DNA from: Rhynchopus sp. YZ270_cl-10
Lineage: Eukaryota > Euglenozoa > Diplonemea > Diplonemida > Diplonemidae
DNA length: 64,000 nt
Assembly (NCBI GenBank): GCA_964035575.1
Contig: OZ037854.1
Location: forward strand, 620,001-684,000
Reading direction: 5' to 3'
The notes beneath the pieces were generated by a model. That model searched no databases and was not told where the DNA came from. It saw only the letters and a list, made by a program, of their open reading frames with translations. The first letter of the stretch is position 1. Each line of letters starts with the position of its first letter. Both the position numbers and the translations under genes were made by a program. This document shows positions 52,766 to 63,990 of the stretch, one piece after another.

Positions 52766-54010
52766 ATGGGTGAACGAAAGCCACTCCTCGGAGAACCCCC
52801 TGTGCAGCAGGTGCCGGGGAAGACGTACGCAACGCATAAGTTTGGATGGCCGGAGATTTGGGTGCCGATTGAAAGCGATCAATTGATTGATTTGTCGCCT
52901 TGTGCGTGCAAGCTGAATGATTTTTATTATTTTGGGAATATGGCGTTTGCGAAGGAGCCGGCGATGTTGGAGCAGCTTGGGGTGACTCATATTTTGTCGT
53001 TGACGAGACAGAGGATTCCGGAGGAGGTGAGACGGGCGTATGCTTGGAAACAGATCCAGGTGAGCGACACGCCGCAGACAAGCATTGCGCATACATTTGA
53101 CTCTGCCTTTGAGCACATTGAGGCTGCGCGGCTCAGTGGGGGACGTGTCTTCGTCCACTGCCGTGCCGGCGTCTCCCGCGTCTCCTGCGTCACCATCGCC
53201 TACCTCATGTTCTCTGAGCGTATGAATCTCCAATCTGCCTACCTCAGGGTAAAGCGTGCCCGCCCCGTCGCCCACCCCAACAAAGGCTTCCTCGCCCAGC
53301 TCATCGAATACGAGCTGCACCTCCTCGGCAAGGCTGAGGCCACAGGGGTAGACATGCGGGCACTCCCCTACGCAGTGTGGGAGCGGGTGGAGCACCTTTC
53401 GCTGAACAACCCGATTCCGCCCATGGAGGTATGGTTTCTTGCGTAGGATGGATTTTTTTTTGCACCTTTTTCACCTTATTTGGGCATAGCAACGGTAACC
53501 ACCCAAACAAAATGCGCAATACCGGAAAATATGGGTCATAAATCACTCTTTGTTTGGGGGTACCACACTAACACCCCATTTTCACCCCATTCCACATGAA
53601 TTACCTCGTGCCCGGAGGATACCCAAATTGTAGTATTTTGATGCTTTATTCACCTCACCACACAGATCTGCCATTTGACAGAGGCAGTAGTCAAGGAAGC
53701 GTACCGGCAAAAATACGGAGAGGAGGTATTGACACTTTCTTCCCCCCCTCCCTCTCCTTTTTTACTCTATTTCCCTTTGCAGAATGTGTACAGAACGATG
53801 GACGCAGGGTTAGGTGGGAAGATGGGACTGCACTGTGTGCATCTGTACACCATTGACGATTTTGTGATGCTGGACTGGGCCATTCGCACTGTTCTCTGGC
53901 CTGCACAGAACAGGGGTGATCCTCCAGAGTGCCTCCACTCATGGCCTCCTGAGTGTATACAACGGCTCCAAGAGCAACAGCAACAGCCACCCGCTGTCGC
54001 GCAACAGTAA
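52766..54010 (+). CDS. Dual-specificity (Cys-dependent) protein phosphatase, 3 exons
   Basis: Exons 52766-53428, 53666-53725, 53783-54010; all introns phase 0 (GAG|GTATGG .. CACACAG; GAG|GTATTG .. TTTGCAG), giving 316 residues. Residues ~60-190 form a DUSP domain: FYYFGNMAFAKE, LGVTHILSLT, general acid candidate D101 in VSDTPQT, P-loop VHCRAGVSRVS with C132 and R138 (CX5R kept), and AYLMFSERMNLQSAYLRVKRARP. Catalytically complete by these marks. Known: such enzymes remove phosphate from Tyr/Ser/Thr, often on MAP kinases. Exons 2-3 add ~95 residues without a known domain (NVYRTMDAGLGGK, then a Gln-rich end). Stopping at the exon 1 frame would give a false end at 53446. ATG chosen: the only one in a good CAACAATGG context; the earlier open frame is low-complexity. 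Confidence 0.82.
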
Positions 54011-54860
54011 AATGCAGTTTCCCCCCCCTTTCTATTTTTTGCGGAATGAAACAGGGGGGGTTTTTTTTTGAGAAAAAATCTGTACCACGTTTTGGTTTGG
54101 TTTGTTTTGTTTTGTAAAGAGCCTGACAAAAAAAAAGGAGCAGTTTACTAAAAAGGGCAACAATTCGGTTTGCCATGTTTTTTTTTTTTCACAATAAAAA
54201 AAAGTTGTTCTGCTTTCCCTTCCCCACCCCCTGTCCCTGTAAGGTCTGAAGTGTGGCCTGAACAATTAGTATCGGGTGTAAAAAAAAGGTCATAGTAGCG
54301 AACCTGCCGTAGTTGATTGAGGGGGGAATTTAAAAAATAAAAATAAAACTGTAAATAAACGTGGGCGTAAATAAAGAATGCGCCAATGCTATACAAAATA
54401 AAGTACCAACAAAAAAATGTTTTTGTATAGCAAAGAACTGTCTGAATGGCAGCTACACTAAACAGATTGCCAAAAAAACAGCACAGTGGAGATTGCACAA
54501 CTGTGGCAACACAACCGAGGCAACTACACTACTCCAACAATTTTTCAACAAAGGATATATTTCATAGGTGGCGACATGCCCAGTACGATGATTCGAGCTT
54601 ATTTTTAAAATATGGACCAGAATAATTATGGACCTGGGCGGGGAGGGGGGCTTTTTTTTTTTTTTTTTTGGCCAATTTTTTTTGATCCATTTTTCCCCCC
54701 GAAACACGGTAATAATTACCCGACCTCTTTTATTGTTGGTATTAGAAGGTTCATTGTGTTTGTATATCCCATATTCCCCATTGTAGTTTCCGGGGGGGGA
54801 AAGGCACTTAAAGCGTGTGTCGTCTGCTTTCTGCTCCAGCCGAAGTATTTGAATTTATTT
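54011..54860. other. Gene-free spacer
   Basis: Contains at 54483-54548 a copy of the ~65-nt AGTGGAGATTGCACA..GGCAAC..CCAACAAT motif, and long T/C/G runs at 54640-54670. Confidence 0.45.
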
Positions 54861-55804
54861 TAAGGGTAGATAAACAAATTTATTTGTTTCTTGTCCACCG
54901 TACGTACAGAATCTCGAGATTCCCAGAAAAAAATGTTTGTTTTTAAAAATGTTTATTGTGACCTGAGCGGTACTTTAGAGTGTTTTTAGACACACTTGTG
55001 ACCCCACCGAGGAAAGCAATCGGCTCGCGCAATCAAAAGAAAGCAGAGAAAAGGGAAAAAAATAAAAAGGAAAAAAGTTGGGTACCGTGCGCCTGCGGCG
55101 CTACCTGTTCCCAGTCAACAACACAATTTCATCTGAAGTTGGGTTTGCAGACCTGAAAATGACCCTTGTTTACGAGTATGGGTTCATACTTTGTGAAAAT
55201 TTAAGTCACTAAAATTTTGCCCATTTTTCCGTATATCCCCCACCACAGCCCGGGATTGGCTCGGAAATGCCACAAAACACTGTTATTTCCACCCCTTGAT
55301 GCAAACTGTTTGAGGTGTATTTTTTTTTGGTCCCGAAACACGATTTTTCAGACTTTCCAAAAGTGGGCACGAAGCCTGCTCCGTAACATTCAGGGCTAAG
55401 TGTGAGCTTCCTTCTTGTCAGTGAAGGGATGACCTTCGGGACTTAGCGAGGCCAGAAACATCCTCGGAAATGCTGAGCTGAGCGTGCAGAAGATCTGCCA
55501 CGGAAGCATGCAAGGCGCTATCCGCGCAAAATGTGGAAGCGTTCTGGGAGCAGTGGCGAACCGCTAAACGTACAAGAACATTATAAAAAACTGAGAACTA
55601 ACATCGCCGTATCCCCCCTAATGACACCTACCATCAACGAGGCATGTGAAATCAATGTAGTTGTCTCCCTTCTGCTTGCCCCGCTCCCATGGTAGCGATT
55701 TTTTTCCAACATTTTTTTCCCAACTAATATTTTTTTCCGTACGTACGTACAGAATTTCAAAACGTCTCGGACAAGAAACAAATAAATTTATTTATCTACC
55801 CTTA
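54861..55804. mobile_element. TIR element of 0.94 kb (non-autonomous)
   Basis: ~37-bp inverted termini: TAAGGGTAGATAAACAAATT (54861) and its near-complement ending CTACCCTTA (55804), both going on to TTGTCC and a CGTACGTACAGAAT motif. The middle carries one minus-sense GGTGGGGTC/GCGCCTGCGGCGC repeat (54990-55260) and an unrecognised stretch at 55380-55570 that is not A/T-rich. No clear target duplication, no transposase. Confidence 0.75.
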
Positions 55805-55890
55805 TGGAAGTTTTCCATTTCTCTTTTTGCTAAAAAAAGGTGCAATTAAACGAGAGGCTTCTGGGGGGGTCATCTTGCCACTTCTTTTAA

Positions 55891-55922
55891 GCTGACTAAG
55901 CGCCGACATGCTTAGATTCATC
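55891..55922 (+). promoter_or_regulatory. GACTAAGC hairpin, copy 8
   Basis: GCTGACTAAGC, loop GCCGACAT, GCTTAGATTCATC. The loop is completely different from the usual ACGAGAG while both arms are kept. Confidence 0.6.
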
Positions 55923-56111
55923 TTAAACTTCGTTTTATTTTCAATTTTTTTTTCCTTTCGATGTTTTGGGGGTACATTTATTGCACCCTATTATACCTTC
56001 TATTCAGTAGAATAGTTAGTGTATAAAACAAATTTTTTCTTTCGATTAACAGAATCTATACACTTCTTTGTATCATATTACAAGGTTTCTTTTTACCCCC
56101 CATTTTTTTTA

Positions 56112-56142
56112 GGTGACTAAGCATGAGAGGCTTAGGATCATC
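56112..56142 (+). promoter_or_regulatory. GACTAAGC hairpin, copy 9
   Basis: GGTGACTAAGC, ATGAGAG, GCTTAGGATCATC, then TTATAATTTTTG. 221 nt after copy 8. Confidence 0.62.
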
Positions 56143-56824
56143 TTATAATTTTTGTTTGTCGGCAGTCAGCATTGTAGTTGAGTTCAGAATAACTTCAAAA
56201 AATAAAATAAAAAAGAAAGTTCTAAAACAAAACAAAAATGCCCAGTTTTTGTTTTGCCTATTGTAGTATAAAATAAATAAAGGTTTTTTCTTGTAGAAAG
56301 TATCTATTCTTCTTACCTGTGGAGGGAAGCAAAGCGACGGTGGCAAAATCCGACTGAGCGATGTACCTCCCAGGGTCTGAGACATGCTAAAACGTGGCTG
56401 GAAAAAAAAAAGGGGGGTGTGAGCACTTTATTTTCTCTCTTTTCTTCAGATGTAAACCACGAAATGGATGTAGGACTGCATGGCAGGGGATTCACCCCAG
56501 ATACACCGATCATGTACCAAAGGTACACTGGCAGCGAAAGGACTTTTATTTTTTTTTAGGTCCACTTTTCTCTCTTTTTTTCTAGTGCACATGATGCCAC
56601 ATCACACTACATGAAGGGCCATATTCTGCGCAGGAATTACCCTCACTAGGCATCAAATCACATGACACCACATCAGCGGGCTATACTCCGTTCAGGCGCC
56701 TCACCCACTCTGAATTAGTTATCAATCACACCACATGACACCACATCACCGCACAGGGGTAGCCAAGGGCAAAGGGTCAGACCCTTAGCCCCTCTCTATC
56801 AACACCGACCACACAACGTGCACA

Positions 56825-59800
56825 ATGCTGCCACGGGGGGCACTGCTGTGCCTGCTCTGCGCCTCCTTCACTGCCAATGCGCAGTACCCAAGTTGGCTAC
56901 AATTCACAGGATCACGTATGTAGACGCCATTCCCTTCACACCGCCCCCTTTTTTTGATCTGTGGTAAAAGTCGGTTTAAGGCATTGTGCAGTGTCCGGTG
57001 CGGCGTTTCTTATGCACGTCCGCCTTTCATTTTGTTTAAGGTAGCAAAGCAGAATGGCTGAACTTTTTTTTTTAATTTTTACTGCGGTTTCATCTGCGGT
57101 TGTTTGGGTGGGTGTGCTGTGCGTAATGTGAAGACGTCTCCGCATCAACGTAATCCCATACTACACACAGCTTGTTCGTACGGAGCAGGGCAAGAGATGC
57201 CCCTGGGAGCCGCCACTGACGAAAAGGACTGCGAAGAAAAGTGCAAAGCAAGAATCAGTATGCCCCCTTCCCGTCTATTGTGTTCCACACACGCCCCACA
57301 CCATTCACAGGCCCTGATTTGTGCACAAACGCATTGTTTAACAAAGCGGATAAGACGTGCATGGGTATAAAGGGGGAGTGCAGACAGTCACAGACAGTTA
57401 ACCTGGACATTGTGCACATCAAAATGTTGTGTCTTGACAAATGGAGGCCCAACGACATGCCGTACAGCACAGGGAATGTTGTGTACGACCACTGCTCCTG
57501 CGAGCAGCTCTGTGCCGACGACACGCGCTGTGACTACTGGGCGTGGGAGAAGGCCTCCGAGGACTGCCAGCTCTTCGACAACATCGCCGGTGGTGTGCGT
57601 GCGAATGTGCCTGAGTTTTACTTCGGTGCCCGGCACTGCTGGAACTGCAACTTCGAACCAACCATGAGCCCAGAGACAGCAGCACCAACAGTCGCACCTT
57701 CCACCAATCCACCTCTCACCCTGGTGCCAACAGCGATACCCACAGCTACACCCACAGCAGTCCCAACTATTGCACCAACAGCAATACCCACAGCGGTGCC
57801 AACTGCAGTGCCTACTGCAGTGCCAACAGCGGTGCCAACCGCAGTGCCAACCGCAGTGCCAACCGCAGTGCCAACCGCAGTGCCAACCGCAGTGCCAACT
57901 GCTGTGCCGACTGCTGTGCCGACTGCTGTGCCGACTGCTGTGCCGACTGCAGTGCCAACAGCGGTACCAACTGCTGTGCCCACCGCGGTGCCAACCGCAG
58001 TGCCGACTGCAGTGCCAACCGTTGTTCCTACAGCAGTGCCCACTGCTGTGCCGACGGCAGTCCCGACTGCTGCGCCTACTGCAGTGCCAACAGCAACCCC
58101 AACAGCAATCCCAACTGCAGTGCCAACAGCAGTACCGACCGCAGTTCCAACCCCAGTGCCAAGCCCGACTGCCGTCCCTACAGCAGTGCCCACCGCAGTG
58201 CCGACATCTGTACCCACTGCTGTGCCGACAGCAATACCGACCGCGATCCCAACAGCAGTACCGACCGCAGTTCCAACTGCAGTACCAAGCCCAACTGCCG
58301 TCCCTACAGCAACCCCAACAGCGATCCCGACTGCGATCCCAACAGCAGAGCCTGCCACAGCAACAACAGCAAACCCCACTGCAGCACCCACAGCAGTCCC
58401 TACTGCCTCACCTACAGCACCACCCACCACTGCTCCTACCGCCAGCCCCACCGCCTCACCCACCACTGCACCCGGCGACCCAGTGCTGGATACCTTGCAA
58501 CCCACCTCCGCACCACCTACGGTGGCACCACCCACCACTGCGCCAGCAGTGCGTACTACCGCCCCACTGCTGCATGTCAAGCTAGACCTGGTCTGGTCGT
58601 TGCCGGCGATTGTTACACCGGGTGACCTGTCTGGGGACGGGGTGGACATCACCGTACGGTTGGTGAGTGGGTATGAGTACATTGAGTTTGCTGAGTGGGA
58701 GGTGTCGAGCAGACGGCACCCTGGGTTTACTATGGAGGCCGACGTGGAGCAGGACAACGGGATGAAGTGGGCGACTGCGAGCACGGATGCGGGGCCTTTG
58801 TACTACTACGTTGGGCACGATGCGCAGCAGCTTACCTTTAAAATCAAGATTGCCGACTATGGCGCACAGCTCAACGAACGTGTCGTGCTGCGTGCGACGA
58901 CAGACTTGGTGCGTCCACGTCGTGGCATGCACGTCATTGTCGAGCCTGACACTACACTCGCAGACACCATGACCACCTCCTTCCGCGTCAACGTCCCCGA
59001 AGAGGAATGGCAGCTTGGCACTGTCGGTGTCTCCGCAGGCACGACTGTCCTCATCGGCGCGTCTGCCCTGCAGACACAGACAACGGCGTTCCTTGCCGTC
59101 ATGGAGTGTGGGTCATACAAGGACGACGATCCAAAGATCCCGTGGATGTTCCATCCTACGCAGGTTGAGATAGCTGGACGCCGCTGCATGGGTGCTGTCG
59201 TGGTTAATATGTCCTTCGTGGCGTTTGCCATTGCAGTGCAGGTAGCCGTCGCCTATGCCATCCTCAAGACCGACGTCGCCGGACGTTTCATGGAGGAGCC
59301 ACGCACCTTCCGTGTTGCCCAGGCAGTCGTCTTCTTCCCTTCCTTCGCGATCATCATTTTGATCTGCTTCTACCAAGGGACCTCCGTCTGTGCATCGGCA
59401 CTGCTCTTCAGACCATCTGACGCAGGCGATGCTACGGTGGGTGTCATCACTCTGATGGTTCTCATTGTGTTCATCATTTGGCTGGCCAGGGCGATGACTT
59501 CGGCAGAGAAGCTGGCGAGGTACAGACTGGACATGGATGAGGATGGGAAGCAGCGGGGGTCGAAGCTGCTTCTCTTTGTTCTGGGACATGGGGAGTGGGT
59601 GTCGACGTGCAAGAGCACGCGGGTTACGAAGCGGTATTCAGTTGTTTTCCGCACCTGGGCATCGTCGTTCACGGCTTGGGCAACGATGGACTTTGTTGCG
59701 GCACTGCTTTTTGCATTCATCGGAACATACCGCCCAGAGAGCTACCCTGGGTGCGGCAACCTCCGTCTCATCATCGGCGCCGTCTCCTTCGCCTTTGGCG

Positions 59801-60699
59801 CAGTCACCCTATTCTACTGGCCCTACGTCAAAGAGCGTGACAACCACACCCAAATCTGGCGCTGGGTGCTCCAAGGCATCGGCTTCGTTCTTCTCGGCAT
59901 CGCCTACCACATCGGCGAACCTACCACTCATGCCACCGTTAAGGCCGGATCTGTCTTCATCCTTGCCTCCGTTGTTCTCTTATTGATTAAGGCTTTGATC
60001 GATTTATTTGCTTTCATTTACATTGTGTACACCCAGAGAAGGACGAGGTTGCAGTTGGAGGAGTGGGGTGACCATCAGAAGGCGTTGCGGACTTTAGGTG
60101 AGGCCGCGGAGGACGCAGAAATGCACGAAAACAAAGAAACAACAGAGCTCGCTGAGGTGCCCTACAGGGATTCTGTGGAGAACAAATTGTCCTGGGAGGG
60201 GATGCTAAACGACATTGCGATGATGAGCTCTGTGCGCGATTCACGACGCAAATCTGTTACCCTTGAGGAACCTCTCCTCCGTTCCGAATGTTCCGATGAG
60301 GAATCCGACTCAGCGTCAACCTCCCATCTATCACCAATGGGGGTATCCAGAAACGGCAGGCTCCCATCTGAAGGCAGCCCCGAAACCTACAACGGTTTAG
60401 GCACCGCAGGAAGCCTCAGAAACAAGCTTGGTGCACGCAACCACAGCAGCCCTGGTCTTGGCTTCCGCAGAGGCTACAGCAGCCCCCGTCTAGAACGGCA
60501 TCAATCAGCTCGCAAACCCATATCTCCAATCCTCATCCCAAGCACCTCAACAGGCGATGTCGACCTTGAAGACCCCTTCAGCGAAATCGGGTCCCGAAGG
60601 GGCTCCAGCGCACCCAAAGCAGAGTACGGTGGAAGAGGCGGACCATTAGCAAGCAGCGTGCTTAGTCCCTCCAGTGTTATGAGTCCCACCTCCGTTTAA
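56825..60699 (+). CDS. Receptor-like 7-TM protein with Cys-rich ectodomain and (TAVP)n stalk
   Basis: Exons 56825-56915, 57171-57257 and 57311-60699, both introns phase 1 (CAC|GTATGT .. CACACAG; TCA|GTATGC .. TTCACAG), giving 1188 residues. Signal peptide MLPRGALLCLLCASFTANA; a Cys-rich region (~residues 31-175) with PAN/apple-like features (CSCEQLCADDTRCDYWAWE, CQLFDN, RHCWNCNFEP); a Thr/Pro/Val stalk (~179-476); a beta-type region (~480-685) ahead of the membrane; seven TM segments (~686-968); and a ~220-residue Ser-rich tail. The order resembles adhesion-type receptors, but I see no GPS motif and no GPCR family signature, so signalling by G protein is inference. Exon 1 was found from the signal peptide and splice sites; earlier in-frame reading from 57241 crosses the intron. 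Confidence 0.75.
57720..58470 (+). repeat. Coding stalk repeat (TAVP)n
   Basis: 12-nt units, ACTGCAGTGCCA with variants, about 55-60 copies, in frame with the receptor-like gene. Central units are nearly identical, outer ones diverge to TAIP, TATP and TASP. The long frame on the opposite strand is a by-product. Confidence 0.9.
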
Positions 60700-60960
60700 A
60701 AAATTAGGAGTGTTTTTCTAGATGCCTCGAAAAGAAGAAAAAAATGGATGTGCCATCGTGCTGGGGGAGGAAGTCCATCCCCAGTTTATGTTAAGGTACA
60801 TTGTCAAAAAAAACGAGAGGAATTTTTTTTGTATTTCAAGTCAATTTTTTAGGGTTCGGTTATCAGGTATTTTTTTTAGCTCAAAATCTTTCAAATTTGT
60901 GTATTTTTTTTAAAAAAAATCGGGGAAAGGGAAGTGGGGTGTTTTTTTTTTTTTTTTTGA

Positions 60961-60992
60961 GGTGACTAAAGCACGTCAAGGCTTGAGTTCAT
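60961..60992 (+). promoter_or_regulatory. GACTAAGC hairpin, copy 10
   Basis: 262 nt behind the receptor-like gene's stop. GGTGACTAAAGC, ACGTCAAG, GCTTGAGTTCATC: one extra A in the left arm, one extra G in the right arm, so the stem keeps its length. ATATAAACTTTC follows. Confidence 0.6.
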
Positions 60993-62004
60993 CATATAAA
61001 CTTTCTTTTTTTTTTTTTGTGGAGAGAAAAAAAAAAGTGTTGCGTGTGGAATGTCTGTGGCGTGTGTGCCATGTGTGTGATGTGTTTTGAAATTAGGGTT
61101 CCTAATAAATGGGTTCCTATGATGAAGAATGCATTTTCTACTGTGAGTTTGTGTGTTTGAATTGATGAGGGGTAATTCTTGCGCAGAATATGCCCCCAAT
61201 GTGTGTGTATCTCGTTTAGCAGAAAAGTCCAGCAGTGGAGGGGGAGGGGATGACCTCGTATCGCCCAGTACCTCCGCCTTTTTTGCATCACCTTACCCCA
61301 TTTCTCTGTCTCTTATCGATTGTTTGTCTTGCATATTCCCTTAAGTGAGATACGCAAATCACGCAAAAATGATAAGAGAAAGAAAAAAAGGGCTTTTCTG
61401 TCTGATTGTTTGATACGAACGACAAAAATATATATTTATAGTGGAGCTCATCCTGTGTCTACACTAATACAAATCAAGCTTTCGGGAAAAAAAGCAATTG
61501 GTTGGCTGAGAAAGACGGCCCGCGATCGGAGGCTATTACGTGAGTGACTTTAGGGACAGTGGAGCTTGCGTGGCAACTGCACTATTCCATCAATTTTTCA
61601 AAAAAAAAAAAAAAAGCCTTTCCTAAAAATACTTCCCCTTCTTAGTTTTCGTCGTGCACATTTCGTTGATAGCCTTCGAATAATCCCCCCTTTTATCCTT
61701 CCTTAGCACGGTACAGTGTTCCGAGAGGGGTTTCAAAAACCCACCCTCTATAAAAAAAAAATGTACACATAAAATGGTGCAGGTCAGGCAACCCAGTTCC
61801 CCATGGGTTCTCTCGTGGTTCACCCGCGGGTTTCCCGTGGACCGCTGACCACATCACAACATAAATCACTTTATTACCATCTCCCTCTCTGAAGGGTGTA
61901 TTTAACGACGGTACCCCCATTTTTTTTTTTTTGTTGAAAATTTGTCATAAAACGGCTGCTTGCTTTCCTTGTTCGACTCCAGTATTGATCTTTTTTTTTT
62001 TTTT

Positions 62005-62036
62005 GGTGACTAAGCGCAGAGAGGCTTACGTTCATC
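62005..62036 (+). promoter_or_regulatory. GACTAAGC hairpin, copy 11
   Basis: GGTGACTAAGC, GCAGAGAG, GCTTACGTTCATC, preceded by T20. Confidence 0.58.
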
Positions 62037-62240
62037 CTTACCAAACGTTCTTTTTCCCCCCCTTTGAACCCCTTGAGCTCGACTGGTTAAGCAGCAGAAA
62101 AGTGTGTATGTTTGAAAGTGGTTGTGGGTAGTTCGTAAGAGTAGAATATTGCCCGCTGTGTGTGTATTTTTTTTTTCTTCTTTTTTTTTGAAAGATGTGA
62201 CCTTTTTTGCACATCTCTCTTTTTGCAGTCGCTGTGGTGG

Positions 62241-62280
62241 GGTGATGAGACACAATCACATCATCAGGCTTAGGTTCATC
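62241..62280 (+). promoter_or_regulatory. GACTAAGC hairpin, degenerate copy
   Basis: Only the right half, AGGCTTAGGTTCATC, is well kept; the left half reads GGTGATGAGACACAATC. Confidence 0.35.
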
Positions 62281-62571
62281 TTCTAAACGTTTTCATCTCT
62301 CTCAACTGGTTGGTTTTTGTGAACATTATTCTGGCTTGACTCAGAAGAAAAGGATGTGACGTTCGGAAAGACACACAGATTTCATTTTAGAGTGGACACA
62401 ACAAAATACTGGGGATACAACTCAACTTTTTTTTTGTCAACACAACAGGTAGTACATGCCAATATTACGAACACTGGCTGGGGACTTGACATAGAAGATT
62501 ATCCCCGACAACGCACGTTTTGTGCAATTCCAGAAACAGTCAGCTGATGCTATGATAACGATTGTTATCAA

Positions 62572-62602
62572 GGTGGCTAAGCACATGAGGCTTAAGTTCA
62601 TC
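62572..62602 (+). promoter_or_regulatory. GACTAAGC hairpin, copy 12
   Basis: GGTGGCTAAGC, ACATGAG, GCTTAAGTTCATC, then CTATAATTTTTCG. Confidence 0.58.
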
Positions 62603-63484
62603 CTATAATTTTTCGTTTTTGTTGGCCTCAAAGAAGTTTCCTCTTCACGGCCAGTCAGTGAGTGCGTATTGCAGTAATAAAAAATATCATCACAGAATAT
62701 TTATTACACACTTTACGCATCAAGCAAAAGCCCCCCGGCAGTGCGAAAGTACAACACCCGGACTACTTGTTGTTGACTCCCTGTATTTCCCCCCCTCGTT
62801 TAGCTCTTCTTTCGCAGGGGCGTTGTTGTGGTTTGTGTGGTTTATTTTCCTTCGAGCTCACGTCGTATTCTTCATTTCTTTTGGTTGCCTTTTTAAGTAG
62901 CCTGCAATGTGTTGCACAAAACCTGGACCTTTCAAACCCTCTTTACCAGCATAATGTTTTTTCCCTCTCAAAAAATAAACTCATTTTCGACCCCAAAAGT
63001 TGAACGAAATAATGTGTTTTTTTAAACACAACGCGGGTCAATGCAACAAAAATAAACTGTTTTGTATACAAACAACAGAAGAAGAAGAAAAACACATGGG
63101 TCTTTAGCAATTCTACAACCCAGCGGGCCAGTGTCTTCCAGTTTCAGCCTTGCATATATTTCAGAAAGATACCCGAAAAATCAGGTAAAAAGAAATGTGT
63201 TTGTTCGCAGTTCTATGGCAGTTCTATTGCATGGGCGTACTGATAACTCCACCTTGTTTTTTTTGATTTTATCAATCGTTTGTTTTGCAGGGTTCTATAT
63301 AGGCCCGGTCACTCGGTCGGTCTGACCGAGTCAGACGTTGACTCGGTCACAGGCTTCGCGCTAACTTTTGGAAAAAAATCTGAAAAATCGTGTTTCGGGA
63401 CCAAAAAAACGCACCTCAAATAGTCGTGCGTCAGGGGGTGAAAAAACAGTGTTTTGTGGCATTTCCGAGCCAATCCCGCGCTGT

Positions 63485-63990
63485 GGTGGGGCATATTCGG
63501 GAAAATGGACAAAATTTTAGTGACTTAAATTTTCACAAAATATGAACCCATACTCTTAAACAAGGGGCATTTTCAGGTCTGAAAACCCAAATTCAGATGA
63601 AATTGTGGTGTTTTGACTGGGAACAGGTAGCGCCGCAGGCGCACGGTACCCAACTTTTGTCTTTTTATTTTTCCCTTTTTTCTGCTTTCTTTTGGTTGCA
63701 CGAGCCGATTGCTCTCCACGGTGGGGTCACATGTGTGTGCAAAAACACTCTAAAGTACTCTTACTCTGAACGATGAGATTCCTCTGGTTATAGTAAGGAA
63801 ACCCCTGTTTGCAAAAAGTGCGTAAATTACCTGTGGCTTTTTCCCGCCAAGAGGTCGTTTCGTTGCATTTCCGAACCAATCCCGGATTGTGGTGGGGGTG
63901 TACGGAAAAATGGACAAAAATGCAACGACTTAAAATTTGACAAAACATGAGCCCATACTCGTAAACAAGAGTTATTTTCAGGTCTGAAAA
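63485..63990. repeat. Two GGTGGGG..ATGAACCC repeats, tail to head
   Basis: 63485-63580 and 63890-63990, with the palindrome GCGCCGCAGGCGCACGGTAC at 63632 and GATTGCTCTCCACGGTGGGG between. The second copy is cut by the window edge. Confidence 0.7.

Noticed and set aside
57618-58784. 388-codon minus-strand frame of VGTA repeats
   Set aside because: Exact shadow of the (TAVP)n stalk of the receptor-like gene.
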